This document shows positions 1-8,742 of a DNA stretch of 64,000 nucleotides, piece by piece (the first letter of the stretch is position 1; each line of letters starts with the position of its first letter). The stretch is from Adlercreutzia shanghongiae (lineage in GTDB: Bacteria > Actinomycetota > Coriobacteriia > Coriobacteriales > Eggerthellaceae), in assembly GCF_035830635.1 (NCBI RefSeq), contig NZ_JAYMFI010000015.1, positions 1 to 64,000 of the forward strand, written 5' to 3'. Under the pieces are notes generated by a model that worked only from the letters and a program-made list of their open reading frames with translations, was not told the DNA's origin and searched no databases. The translations under genes were made by a program, and so were the position numbers.

Positions 1-374
1 GCGGCGGCGGGGTCCCGGTGTTCGAGACCGAGGGCGGCTACGTGGGCACCCCCGCGGTCATCGACAAGGACCGCTCGAGCGCCCTCATGGCCGCCGAGCT
101 CGGCGCCGACATGCTGGTGATCCTCACCGCCGTGGAGAAGGTGTGCGTCAACTTCAACACCCCCGAGCAGGAGTCCATCTCCGAGATGGACGTGGCCCAG
201 GCCGAGGAGTACATCGCCCAGGGCCAGTTCGCCCCCGGAAGCATGCTGCCGAAGGTGGAGGCCTGCATCGAGTACGTCGAGGCCTTCCCCGAGGGCCGCG
301 CCCTCATCACCTCGCTCGAGTGCGCGGCCGCGGGACTTCGCGGCGAGACGGGCACCGTCATCGTCGCCGATTAA
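1..374 (+). CDS. arcC: carbamate kinase, C-terminal part (gene runs in from the left)
   Basis: The frame is open from the first bases and ends with TAA at 372-374. It encodes about 123 residues of a carbamate kinase, the enzyme that makes ATP from carbamoyl phosphate and ADP in the cytoplasm. The start of the visible part reads GGGVPVFE, the glycine-rich loop of the amino-acid kinase fold. DKDRSSALMAAELGADMLVILTAV-type sequence follows, with the conserved D-K-D and A-x-x-L segments, and the end is the family-typical TGTVI. Upstream genes are outside the window, so I cannot tell whether it belongs to an arginine deiminase operon. It could also serve the agmatine operon at 8743-12624, which has no kinase of its own. 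Confidence 0.92.
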   Translation, partial: GGGVPVFETEGGYVGTPAVIDKDRSSALMAAELGADMLVILTAVEKVCVNFNTPEQESISEMDVAQAEEYIAQGQFAPGSMLPKVEACIEYVEAFPEGRALITSLECAAAGLRGETGTVIVAD

Positions 375-732
375 GTTGCTCGAAATAGGGGGTTGCGCCG
401 AAGGTGTGCGACAGAGGCGGAGGCCCCAGGCGTTGCGCGGCCGGATCCAATAATAGTGCTCCAGGAAAAGGCGGGGAGGGCGGTGGTCCTTCCCGCTTCG
501 CTCTTCTAGGCCCTGCCGTGCTGTCGCTCCGGGGCCAGCGTGCGATTCGTGCGTCAGGCCTTCCCGCCCTGCTGGGGATGAAGGGTCTCGCACAGATGCG
601 GCGGGTGCCCTCCGGCCCGGCGGTACACTGGCTTTGCCGCTGCGGTAGGTGACCCATCGTCCGTCATCGCTTGCTCGGCGGCGACGTTCATAGCGGATGA
701 TGCGTCTGCTGCTTGGTATCATATGACGCGCT
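375..732. other. gene-free stretch after carbamate kinase
   Basis: I see no convincing gene here. Open frames on both strands lack a good ribosome binding site and have no recognisable protein character. I find no clear U-tailed terminator behind the kinase gene. Confidence 0.5.
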
Positions 733-822
733 ATTGAAGGAATGCTGAAGAAGCTGCGGGAGAAAGGCTTGCTTGCCAGAAGCGGAGTGAAGAAATCTGG
801 AAGATGGATTGTGGCCAAATAA
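733..822 (+). pseudogene. remnant of a winged-helix DNA-binding protein tail
   Basis: The frame from 733 to the TAA at 820-822 encodes IEGMLKKLREKGLLARSG and then GRWIVAK. This looks like the last helix and wing of a winged-helix domain of the kind found at the C-terminus of AlbA_2-type putative DNA-binding proteins. An in-frame TGA at 724-726 and the lack of any start show that only the tail survives. It marks the left edge of a less GC-rich, gene-poor stretch, which points to past insertion or deletion. The family assignment rests on sequence character only. Confidence 0.45.
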
Positions 823-888
823 TATGAATCGAGCGGGACCCTTCGCGCCATAAAAGGAATCGGCATTGTCGGTAAGGAGGTTTCTTCA

Positions 889-1083
889 ATGACTGAAGTG
901 AAAAAGTGCATAAGATCGCTTGCCGTGTGTGGCCTGATTCCGACAGTCCCTATTTTACCGAATACAGGTATGACTCCGATGCAGTTTCCAGCCGACCGCT
1001 CTCCTTTTGCAATCTCGAGTGCACCGTCTTTGGAGGCATGTTCGTACTGGGACGTTATCGCTAGTATCTGTATTACAAAATAA
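889..1083 (+). CDS. small hypothetical protein (64 aa)
   Basis: A 64-codon frame begins with ATG at 889 behind a strong Shine-Dalgarno sequence (TAAGGAGG, about 874-881). It ends at 1083, just before the ribosome binding site of the LuxR-type gene at 1097, so the two could be translationally coupled. The product has no membrane segment, is rich in proline and serine, and has four cysteines. I recognise no family. It could equally be a degenerate stretch with a chance ribosome binding site. Confidence 0.3.
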   Translation: MTEVKKCIRSLAVCGLIPTVPILPNTGMTPMQFPADRSPFAISSAPSLEACSYWDVIASICITK

Positions 1084-1096
1084 AGGATGGAGCCTG

Positions 1097-2050
1097 ATGC
1101 TGGTACTGTCTGCTGCTGTAAGTTTATTAATAAGGTCTGGCTGTGTGATCTCCGCAACCCTGTATTTAATTCTCTTTATTGGAGATTGAAAGAAGGAATA
1201 TCTGTATATCGCTCTATTTATGCTAAGCCAGTACTTGATTGAGTTGATGGTTCGAGGGTACGAGACTGGTTCGCCAATTTACTGTTACCTCCATAGTTAT
1301 TTTTCAGCGCCCGTGGTGATCAAGTCGCTTCTCTATTGCGCGTCCGTCTTTCTCGTATGTTGTTTATTCAGGAGGGCTCTTGATAAATCAAGAGCATGGA
1401 TATTAGTGCCGGTGGAAGTGCTCTTGTTCATTTGGCTTGTCATGTTCCCTTTACTGGGGGTACGTACGGGATTCTTGTATATCTGTTACTTGCTGCCATT
1501 CCAGCTTCTGGTTATCGTGCTGGCTTTTATCGGCAGCAAGTCCTTCGGCGGGGTAACGCAGAAAAGCATATTTTTGAAGTTAGATGTATTCTTGAGAGTG
1601 GTTGGAATTCTTGGGATAGTGATTGTCTTTGAAGATGTCGTTACGGGACTATACTATGGGCTCGGTAATGACGTTGCGGGCCTGGTGGCCAGTGGAGCAA
1701 TTCGAAGCCGTAATACTGGCGAGAATATTTTTCAAATAATCATTGCCGTATATCTCATCGCTGTTGCGGGGCATTTCTTTGTTGGCAAGATCGCAGCGAA
1801 GCCGATTCATGATGAGGGTTCGACGGAGAGGCTTCCGGAAGAAGTCGTAGATACCTATGCAACATCTGTTGGCCTCAGTCTCCGAGAGCGAGAGATTTTG
1901 GGATTCTTGCTTGAAGAAAAGAGCGCACAGGAGATATCTGAATTGCTGTTTATCTCGGTCGGTACGGTCAAGTCGCATACGCATAACATCTATCAAAAGG
2001 CCGGCGTTGGCAACAGGATGCAGTTGCTGCAGAAAATCAAATATTTATAG
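1097..2050 (+). pseudogene. LuxR-type membrane regulator interrupted by an in-frame TGA
   Basis: Read through one TGA codon (1187-1189), this frame gives a 317-residue protein built like the intact regulators at 6463 and 7441: several hydrophobic helices, then a C-terminal LuxR/GerE helix-turn-helix (SLREREILGFLLEEKSAQEI onward, with VGTVKSHTHNIYQKAG as recognition helix region). The start at 1097 is chosen because AAAGGATGGAG lies at 1083-1092 and the length then matches the two relatives. The stop sits at codon 31, in the loop between helices 1 and 2, where the relatives have a charged ERRRG-like loop. The first clear restart, ATG 1220, has no well-spaced ribosome binding site and would lose helix 1. 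Either the gene is inactive or a shortened protein is made. The likely target is the acyltransferase gene downstream. Confidence 0.75.
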
Positions 2051-2161
2051 CGCCGATTAAGCTGGATCGATCGATATGAATCCAGCTCCCTTTTGCTCAC
2101 ACCTGCTCTGGGCAGAATGAACCAGAGTTCATAGAGCACTAAACCAGGGTATAGGTTAAGA

Positions 2162-2189
2162 ATGAACATTTTTATAGGGGCTAGTTCAT
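2162..2189. promoter_or_regulatory. candidate operator upstream of C45 hydrolase
   Basis: ATGAAC (2162-2167) and GTTCAT (2184-2189) form a 6-bp inverted repeat around TTTTTATAGGGG. The left part resembles ATGAATTTTTAT at 6340-6351, between the amidohydrolase and the second LuxR-type gene. A regulator-binding role is inference only. Confidence 0.35.
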
Positions 2190-2311
2190 GTGAAAATAGT
2201 TTGAAGAACTACATAATCTAGCCATTAGGTTGCCGACGATGGGGAGCTTTTGCTCGAGCTACCAAGCTGTCGGCAATGCAAAGCTTTCGGTGAGAGAGGA
2301 AGGGCTAGATT

Positions 2312-3958
2312 ATGAAAAGAAAGGCAGTCAGCGCACTATGTTGCGCCAGCTTATGCTTAAGCATGCTGGCATGCGCAGGATGTTCGACAGAGAATGCGCC
2401 GAATGCAACATCAGGCGATACATCGGCAGATGTAGCGTCAACTCCTGAAAATCAAGGGTTTGATGGGGTGTTTGATGCAACTGTCAACGCAGGGAATGCG
2501 CAGGAAGTTGTATATGTAAATGGCTCATGGTTTGACATGGGAAGGCAGTATGGATCACAGCAGAAAGAGCAACTGGAGAATAACTGGGCGTCTGTAATGG
2601 CTCTAATTTATACGGAGGCAGACGATGCTGCGTATAACGAAGCTATGGGTAAGATTTTGAAGCACTACGAAGAGGATGAGCCAGCTGTATTTGATTTCTT
2701 GTCAGGGATAGCTGATGGGGCAGGAATCTCAAAGGAAGATGCAGTGGTTGCAGTTATGGGCTCATCTGTTCTTAACTATGATCTCATGATGCATTACGAT
2801 CCTGAGCGTTCAAAAACATGTATGAATGTATCTGCATGGGGGAATATGACTCAGGATGGCCATCATCTTGGAGGCGCCAACCTCGATGCAATCAGCGCGA
2901 CGCCCGCTGCAATGTTCTCGGGGATGATTTCTTATCCGGATGATGGCTATGCGGTTATTGCATCAGGCGGATTGCAGGGAAATGCGTTCATGAATTCCGA
3001 AGGCCTTATTATCACCTACGCTGGAGGGCCTCAGGCATCGCCGAGCGAAGGTGCGGAGGTGATTGATAGGGAAGGCACCTTCCTCGATACCTTGTTTGCT
3101 TATTGGTACGCAGCTACAAAGTGCGCTACAGCAGACGAAGCGGTTAAGATGCTTACGGAAACCGAGTGGATCCATACGGGCAACATCAACGTTTCCGACA
3201 ACAGCGGAAACGCATATCTCATCGAGCAAAAGGATAATGCATTTGTAGTACGCAAGGCCGGCGACTATGGTGAGACGGATTATCTCATCGCGGCAAATCA
3301 TTTCAGGGATGAGTCATGGATGAACGATTCCTATGAAGCATATCCTGACAGCGTACCGAGAGCTAATACTCTGGAAAGGGTTATGCTAGACGAAAACGGC
3401 GATGTCACCCCACTTACGCTTGCAAACGGACTCGGAAGCATTCGCTACTATGACGAGGGCAAATGGAGCGAGGAAAACTGGGATTTCGGTGGTTTCTATC
3501 AGTTCCACTCTCCGGAGGGCGATGACTTAGAGTTCAAGACAATTTTCAGGACAATTTTTGACGGGACTGATCTTGAGATGTATGTTTTGAGGGGCCATGA
3601 CGAGAAATTCCGCTCAGACGTTCCCTATGGTACGGCTAACTACTGCAGGCTTATTCTCGGAGAAAACATGCAGGCTACTAATAAGCAGGCAGAAACCGAT
3701 GCGCGCATTGCAGTAAGAAATGCAGGAGCTGAATTGTACAAGAACGACTCGGTAGATGATGGCTCGTTGGAATACTACAATATGGCTGCTGAGGCGGTGC
3801 ACACAGGATGCAATTACACAACCATGGCTGATTGCGCCGGAGCGCAGGGCGATAAGGAACAGGCTGCGATCTTGTATGGTCTTGCAACTTCGCAATTTGC
3901 CAATGCCCAGCGATATGCCCAGGCATCTTATACGACTGAAAATGTAATCTTCAACTAA
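2312..3958 (+). CDS. C45-type autoproteolytic acyltransferase/hydrolase, lipoprotein
   Basis: This 548-residue secreted lipoprotein has a positively charged start, a hydrophobic segment and the lipobox-like LACAGC, with Cys24 the likely lipid attachment site. A low-complexity spacer follows to about residue 50. The body matches the C45/acyl-CoA:6-APA acyltransferase type of Ntn hydrolase: NGSWFDMGRQYG near residue 70, and KTCMNVSAWGN around 168-178, where Cys170 is the likely nucleophile exposed by self-cleavage. GGANLDAISATP and IATGGLQGNAFMNSEG-like segments follow in the usual order. Such enzymes cleave or transfer N-acyl groups; the substrate here is unknown. AGAGAGGAAGGG precedes the ATG. 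Base composition is lower in GC than the core genes, and the gene is paired with the broken LuxR-type gene, which fits transfer as a cassette. Confidence 0.8.
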   Translation: MKRKAVSALCCASLCLSMLACAGCSTENAPNATSGDTSADVASTPENQGFDGVFDATVNAGNAQEVVYVNGSWFDMGRQYGSQQKEQLENNWASVMALIYTEADDAAYNEAMGKILKHYEEDEPAVFDFLSGIADGAGISKEDAVVAVMGSSVLNYDLMMHYDPERSKTCMNVSAWGNMTQDGHHLGGANLDAISATPAAMFSGMISYPDDGYAVIASGGLQGNAFMNSEGLIITYAGGPQASPSEGAEVIDREGTFLDTLFAYWYAATKCATADEAVKMLTETEWIHTGNINVSDNSGNAYLIEQKDNAFVVRKAGDYGETDYLIAANHFRDESWMNDSYEAYPDSVPRANTLERVMLDENGDVTPLTLANGLGSIRYYDEGKWSEENWDFGGFYQFHSPEGDDLEFKTIFRTIFDGTDLEMYVLRGHDEKFRSDVPYGTANYCRLILGENMQATNKQAETDARIAVRNAGAELYKNDSVDDGSLEYYNMAAEAVHTGCNYTTMADCAGAQGDKEQAAILYGLATSQFANAQRYAQASYTTENVIFN

Positions 3959-4016
3959 GTTTGCGGAACACTGACGGTATATCCCAAGCGCAGGTGGGGA
4001 ATGTGCTTCCCCGTAG

Positions 4017-4037
4017 GGGAGGGCTTTAAGCCCTCCC
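4017..4037 (+). terminator. hairpin behind C45 hydrolase
   Basis: GGGAGGGCTT (4017-4026) pairs with AAGCCCTCCC (4028-4037). It is nested within GTGGGGAA and TTCCCCAC arms further out. The U-run after it is poor, so termination is likely but not textbook. Confidence 0.55.
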
Positions 4038-4310
4038 TTCTTGTTCCCCACGATGGGCGCCCTCCTTCTGCAGGGCGGTTAAATGAACCGAAGCCTCGTT
4101 GTTGGAAGATGCTATTACTAGAATCAATTTTAGTAAAGTAGACTTTAGTAAAATGTACTTAAGCAAATTGGAAAGCGAGATGCTCTTCGGGCTTCTCATT
4201 CATTCTGGAATAGGGAGGGTGAGTCCAGGAGGCTGGAACGCTTTTTCGGGATACTGCGTGTTTGCGTGTTTGCCGCAGTGCCGGCAAGGGCTGCGCGGGC
4301 GCATAGATTG
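4038..4310. other. gene-free stretch, AT-richer patch
   Basis: No supportable gene. An AT-rich patch near 4120-4160 repeats TTTAGTAAA twice. The short open frames over it have no ribosome binding site. Confidence 0.4.
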
Positions 4311-4359
4311 GGCCCCCGCGGCTCTGCGGGACTAATACGACCGCAGAGCCGCGGGGGCC
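4311..4359 (-). terminator. 19-bp perfect hairpin at the end of the amidohydrolase gene
   Basis: GGCCCCCGCGGCTCTGCGG (4311-4329) is the exact complement of 4341-4359, with an 11-nt loop. It lies about 55 bp beyond the stop of the minus-strand amidohydrolase. There is no U-tail on either strand, so its role as terminator is inferred from position and stability. Confidence 0.6.
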
Positions 4360-4414
4360 TGTGTTCTGAAGGTTTGTGAGCCGTTCTGTATGGCTGGCAC
4401 CTTCTGGCGTGGTT

Positions 4415-6220
4415 CTATCCCTCGTAGACGATGCGGCCGTCGGAGATGGTGTAGACCACGCGCGTGTCGGAGATGGCCTTGGCATCGGCTTCGAGAATGT
4501 TGGTGTCCAGCACGACGAGATCGGCGAACTTGCCCACTTCAACGGTGCCAATGATATCGTCCATGAAGTTCTGGTAAGCGACGTTCTTGGTGTAGGCCTC
4601 GAGCATCTGGTAGGCTGTGAGCCCCTGTTCGGGCCAACGGGTCATGTCGGTGTCCTCTTCCTCAGGATAGGGCGAGTTGCGGGTAATGCCGGCCTCGATC
4701 GCATCGAGCGGAACAAATGGAATGACGGGGGCGTCTGAGGAGCCGCTGATGCAGATGCCTGCCTCGGCCATGTGCTTTACTGGGTACATCGCCATGGCGC
4801 GCTCGTCGCCGACATAGGCACGCTCCAGGTCGCAGAGATCATCGTGGTACATCATCAGGAATTGGAGTGTCGCCACTACATCCAAATCGGCCATGCGCTG
4901 GATATCCTCATCGGTAATGGCGCATACGTGGGTGATCGTGTGCCGCGCGTCGCGCTCCCCATTAGTCGCCCGAGCCTCCTCGTAGGCATCAAGGGTGCCG
5001 TGAACGGCGCCGTCGCCGATGGCGTGCACATGCACCTGAATGCCTTCTGCATCAAAGTCGTGTACAAGACGGGTAAAGTCTTCCTGAGACCAAACGGGTG
5101 TGCCGCACCAATGCTCACCGAGTCCCGCTGATTCCAGGTAGGGTTGCAGCATGACGGCGGTGCCGCTTTCGGTCACTCCGTCGTAGAAAATCTTCACGGT
5201 ATTCGAAGAAATCATGTCTGTGGCGGAGTCGTTGTAGGACTTGATGGTGGAAAGCACTTCGTCATAGGTGAAAGTCGCTTTCATAGTGGGGACGACGCGC
5301 ATGCGCAGGGTCAAATTGCCCTCGTGCTCCACCTTGTGGTACATATCGATAACATCAAAACCACCTTGGGTGATATTCGTAATGCCGGTTATGCCATAGG
5401 AGTTTGCTTCCTCCATGAATTTGCCCATGGCCTTTTCCAGCTTGTCGTTGGTCATGGTGTCGGGCATGATGGCGAATACTATTCCCTTGGCGGCATCGCT
5501 GACGCACCCCGAAGGCTCGCCCTTTTCGTTGCGATAGAACAGGCCGCCTTCTGGGTCGGGGGTGTCGGCGGTTACGCCGGCCAATTCGAGGGCCTTGGAA
5601 TTGACCCAAGCGGCGTGGTAGGAGACGTCGTGGATGAGCATGGGCTTATCGGGGCAGATGGCGTCTAGATCCTCTTTCGAGGGCCCGGGATTCGAGCCGT
5701 CGGGGCGCTGGTAGGCATTGAGCATGAAAGGCGTTCCGATGTAGGCTTCTTCGTCGGGATGGGCTTCCACGAAAGAGCGGATTGCCTCGAGGTATTCCTC
5801 ATTGGTGCTAAGTCCCGTTAGATCGATTTGGTAGAGGTTGGTGTACCAGTTGCCAGGGGCGTGGATGTGGCCGTCCATGAAGCCGGGGGAGACGAACTTG
5901 CCATCGAGGTCGATGACTTGAGTAGTGTCTCCTACGAAAGCGTCGATGCCTGAATCATCACCCACGTACACGATCTTGTTGCCCGCGATAGCCACAGCTG
6001 AAGCGACATCGCCTTCCGACACCATGGTCTGCACATGACCGTTGTGGAGTACGATATCGGCAATGTTTTGATCGGGGGAAACGGGTGTGCCGGTTGATCC
6101 AAGCGGCTCCCCGGATGCGCATCCCCAAAGTCCGCCCGAGAACGCGGCGGCCGCAAGGGCGCTCGATCCAATGACAAAATGACGACGGCTGAGAAGTTGT
6201 TCGACATGGGGTGCGCTCAT
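4415..6220 (-). CDS. YtcJ-type amidohydrolase, Tat-exported lipoprotein
   Basis: The 601-residue protein starts at ATG 6220 behind AAGGAGGG. It opens with a twin-arginine signal (SRRHFV), a hydrophobic run and a lipobox (LWGC), so it is probably folded with its metal and anchored outside the membrane. The rest is an amidohydrolase_3 metal-dependent hydrolase: GFMDGHIHAPG gives the HxH metal ligands, HDVSYHAAWVNSKAL and HVHAIGDGAVHG carry further conserved histidines, and SGSSDAPV carries the catalytic aspartate. Members hydrolyse N-substituted amides, formamides or cyclic imides; the substrate cannot be read from sequence. It is divergent from the LuxR-type gene at 6463, which may control it. 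Confidence 0.88.
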   Translation of the reverse strand: MSAPHVEQLLSRRHFVIGSSALAAAAFSGGLWGCASGEPLGSTGTPVSPDQNIADIVLHNGHVQTMVSEGDVASAVAIAGNKIVYVGDDSGIDAFVGDTTQVIDLDGKFVSPGFMDGHIHAPGNWYTNLYQIDLTGLSTNEEYLEAIRSFVEAHPDEEAYIGTPFMLNAYQRPDGSNPGPSKEDLDAICPDKPMLIHDVSYHAAWVNSKALELAGVTADTPDPEGGLFYRNEKGEPSGCVSDAAKGIVFAIMPDTMTNDKLEKAMGKFMEEANSYGITGITNITQGGFDVIDMYHKVEHEGNLTLRMRVVPTMKATFTYDEVLSTIKSYNDSATDMISSNTVKIFYDGVTESGTAVMLQPYLESAGLGEHWCGTPVWSQEDFTRLVHDFDAEGIQVHVHAIGDGAVHGTLDAYEEARATNGERDARHTITHVCAITDEDIQRMADLDVVATLQFLMMYHDDLCDLERAYVGDERAMAMYPVKHMAEAGICISGSSDAPVIPFVPLDAIEAGITRNSPYPEEEDTDMTRWPEQGLTAYQMLEAYTKNVAYQNFMDDIIGTVEVGKFADLVVLDTNILEADAKAISDTRVVYTISDGRIVYEG

Positions 6221-6339
6221 AAAACCCTCCTTAATTCGTTCGCAGCGCTGTCTTCTTTTGGCGCTGCAGTGATTTAACTCTAAGAACCAGGGGGTCCTTT
6301 GTTAAGAAAAACAGAGAGGGCTTTTAGATTAATCGGAGG

Positions 6340-6351
6340 ATGAATTTTTAT
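6340..6351. promoter_or_regulatory. ATGAA-TTTTTAT motif in the divergent promoter region
   Basis: ATGAATTTTTAT followed by a C-run lies between the amidohydrolase and the LuxR-type gene. A similar motif is at 2162-2178. It may be a shared regulator site or only AT-rich promoter DNA. Confidence 0.25.
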
Positions 6352-6430
6352 CCCCCGCCCTTGAGCTGCGAAAACATGGGAGATTAGGTTGGGTGCCGGG
6401 CAAGTCGTTAGCCTTAGCTGCCAAATTGTC

Positions 6431-6436
6431 TATAAT
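6431..6436 (+). promoter_or_regulatory. -10 box of the LuxR-type gene
   Basis: A perfect TATAAT with only a weak -35 upstream. Transcription would start near 6443, downstream of the TTG at 6439. This supports translation from GTG 6463. Confidence 0.55.
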
Positions 6437-6462
6437 GTTTGCTGCCTGATGAAGGAGGAGCC

Positions 6463-7377
6463 GTGTCTCTCGCTTTTCTCTACAATGTGGCAAGTTGCAT
6501 CGCCTATGCGTTGGTCAGTGCTGCCTATGGGAGTCTGTACTATGTCGAGCGCAGGCGGGGCTATCTCTTCGTCGCGCTCATCTTCCTTGCATACACGATA
6601 GATATCGTTCTATTATTCATGTACGAGTTCGTTCCGGAATTCGCGATGCAATTCGAGGGCGCACGAAACGCCTATCCCATGTTCCACACTGCATATAACA
6701 TGGTTGTAATCCTCCTGTATCGGCTTGTGCTCGGCAGCTTGCTCTCGCGCAGGTTTTCTCCTATCGAGGGATTCTTTTGGGCGGTTTGCATGATGGTGGC
6801 TTGGGCAAGCGGCGCTTCATCGGTCGAAACGGTTGCATTATGGCGCGAGTTCCTCTTTGCCAGGTTGCTGGCATTGTGGGTGATAGGGTACGGTGCCTGC
6901 TGTTTGGTAGCGGAGCTTCAACACATGAGCCGTTGGCGATGGGTTTTCTCGCTTGTGCTTGTGCTTGTATATGCTCTGGGAGAAACGGCAACGTACTTGG
7001 ACTTCTTTGGACAGGCGAACGGTGGAGGCTTTGCTTCTCCTCGTAAGGCTCCCGTCGAGGTTATGGCACTCTGCTTCACCGTGGCTGCGTACGTCTTCCT
7101 CGCGCATCATCGGAGGATGCGCAATGCGAAGCTGGCGGAATCCCTTGTACCCTGGATCGCTCGCGAATACGGGCTGACCAAGCGTGAGGAAGTGCTGTTG
7201 TCGCTACTCGAAAAGGGCGTGTCGAACAAGGAGATTGCCGAGCAAGAATACATTTCCGTCAACACGGTGAAAACCCACATATCGAATGTTTATGCCAAGC
7301 TTGGTGTGAGTAGCCGAGACGAGCTTGCGCAAAAACTTAGAGAGGAACTGCGCGGCCGCAAGAGGGCCGGGTTCTGA
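6463..7377 (+). CDS. LuxR-type regulator with N-terminal membrane domain
   Basis: The 304-residue protein starts at GTG 6463, chosen because GAAGGAGGAG sits at 6451-6460 and the TATAAT at 6431 would place the transcript start after the upstream TTG. Roughly residues 1-215 form about seven hydrophobic helices with a charged ERRRG loop between helices 1 and 2. The C-terminus is a LuxR/GerE domain (TKREEVLLSLLEKGVSNKEI, then VNTVKTHISNVYAKLGVSSR). Such proteins are common in Coriobacteriia and are thought to sense a small molecule in the membrane and switch a neighbouring operon. The divergent amidohydrolase is the obvious candidate target. Confidence 0.85.
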   Translation: MSLAFLYNVASCIAYALVSAAYGSLYYVERRRGYLFVALIFLAYTIDIVLLFMYEFVPEFAMQFEGARNAYPMFHTAYNMVVILLYRLVLGSLLSRRFSPIEGFFWAVCMMVAWASGASSVETVALWREFLFARLLALWVIGYGACCLVAELQHMSRWRWVFSLVLVLVYALGETATYLDFFGQANGGGFASPRKAPVEVMALCFTVAAYVFLAHHRRMRNAKLAESLVPWIAREYGLTKREEVLLSLLEKGVSNKEIAEQEYISVNTVKTHISNVYAKLGVSSRDELAQKLREELRGRKRAGF

Positions 7378-7440
7378 GAGGCTGTGGGTCGGTGCGGCTA
7401 TGCGGCCGCCCCCTACGGGGCCGGGCGCCTCCGTTGCTCC

Positions 7441-8409
7441 TCATCCCTTCCAGAACAGTTGGGTGAGTTCTTGGCGGGTGGTGGTGCCGGTTTTCTTCAG
7501 AATGTTGTGCACATGGGCCTTCACAGTGCCCAGGGCCAGTTGCAGCGAACTGGCGATGTTCTGATTGTCCTTGCCCTGCAGCACTTCTTCCAAGATGACG
7601 CGCTCGCGCGCGGTCAGGTGATAGCGCTCGCAGAAGGCGGGAAGCAGCTCGTCCACGTATTCCTGGGTATCGGGTGCGTCGGTGCTCGGCGGCTCCTTGG
7701 AACGGAGACGCAGGGTGTCGGCGGCAGCGCGCAGGGTGAAGAACGACAGGGCCAAAAGCAGGATGTTCTCGGAGAAGTTCCGCTCGCTGATATAGAGAGG
7801 CAAAAGATCGGCATTCGCAAAGAAGCTGGCATCGAGGATAAGGATCATGCCGATATCTTCGATGAGGATGCACAGGCACAGGGCCGACGTGACGAAGAAC
7901 AGCGGCTCCTGGCGGCGCAGGCGGGCCTTCTCCACCTCGTTGCGGGCAGTGCAGTAGCGATAGGCACCGAAAGCCAGGCACCACAGGAGAAAGACCTGAC
8001 GTAGCGTGTAGAAGAGCCACTGGCGGAACTCGTCTACGGGCAGGCACAGCACCACGATCTCGCTCACTGCGATGAACGCCAGGGCCGGGACGAGGCGCCA
8101 GGTGCGCCGGCGCTCGTTCACGAAGTCGCACAGGATGAGCCACATGGGCTCGAGGGTGCCCAGGGCGAGCAGTATCTTCAGCTGCGGATGGTCGATGGTA
8201 TAGAACTGGTTGATGGAATACTCGACGTTCTGGCCCAAATACTCGTATTGAAAGATAAGCGCGAGATCGAGGAAGTAGAACAGCAGCATGGCCGCGGCGA
8301 AGAGGAACGAGCGGCGGCGGGAAACGAAATAGGCCGAGAGCGACACCGAGCCCGACGCCACGCATACGAGCATCACGACGATGGTGTAGAGGTAGAACGC
8401 TGTCTCCAT
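7441..8409 (-). CDS. LuxR-type regulator with N-terminal membrane domain
   Basis: The 322-residue protein starts at ATG 8409 behind AAGGAGG. Its N-terminal 210 or so residues form hydrophobic helices with an RRRSF loop after helix 1. The C-terminus is a LuxR/GerE domain (TARERVILEEVLQGKDNQNI, then LGTVKAHVHNILKKTG). It is convergent with the relative at 6463 and divergent from the agmatine operon at 8743. That makes it the likely regulator of agmatine use, by position only. Confidence 0.85.
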   Translation of the reverse strand: METAFYLYTIVVMLVCVASGSVSLSAYFVSRRRSFLFAAAMLLFYFLDLALIFQYEYLGQNVEYSINQFYTIDHPQLKILLALGTLEPMWLILCDFVNERRRTWRLVPALAFIAVSEIVVLCLPVDEFRQWLFYTLRQVFLLWCLAFGAYRYCTARNEVEKARLRRQEPLFFVTSALCLCILIEDIGMILILDASFFANADLLPLYISERNFSENILLLALSFFTLRAAADTLRLRSKEPPSTDAPDTQEYVDELLPAFCERYHLTARERVILEEVLQGKDNQNIASSLQLALGTVKAHVHNILKKTGTTTRQELTQLFWKG

Positions 8410-8556
8410 AGCGAGCCTCCTTGATAATGCACGGAGTCCGATGATGAACCATGGCGATCTAGAGCGGGTTAGGCTGCGTCACGCGTTGAGAATCCGGTAA
8501 CAAAATGCATTGGCCTTCTTCTACCACAGAAACCAGTTCAATACGTCTAGGCGGTA

Positions 8557-8608
8557 GGATTATTTGGGATTAGGTGTGCGGTGAGCTTTTGCCATCTGAA
8601 AATAATCC
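8557..8608. promoter_or_regulatory. candidate operator before the agmatine operon
   Basis: GGATTATTT (8557-8565) is the exact inverse complement of AAATAATCC (8600-8608). A second GGATTA follows at 8568-8573, giving direct and inverted copies of one half-site. The site lies in the 333-bp divergent region between the LuxR-type gene and ptcA, so it may bind that regulator. Confidence 0.45.
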
Positions 8609-8742
8609 CGGTTATTTCTTCTCAAAACTACGGGTGCGCCCCATGCTGTGCGGCGGAAGAAGTGTCTCGCTCATTTCGGGGCGCTTCTAGGGAGCGCGGT
8701 CCGCAAGGGGCGGCCCGGCCAACGAATTTTGAGGAGGTTTCA

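Noticed and set aside
404..652. Possible genes on either strand after the carbamate kinase
   Set aside because: No ribosome binding site, low-complexity Gly/Arg/Pro products and no family resemblance.
1187..1189. TGA as a selenocysteine codon in the LuxR-type gene
   Set aside because: It lies in a variable cytoplasmic loop, relatives have no Cys there, and I see no selenocysteine-insertion hairpin directly after it.
4099..4335. 78-codon frame after the C45 gene
   Set aside because: TTG start without a ribosome binding site; it runs through the 4311-4359 hairpin.
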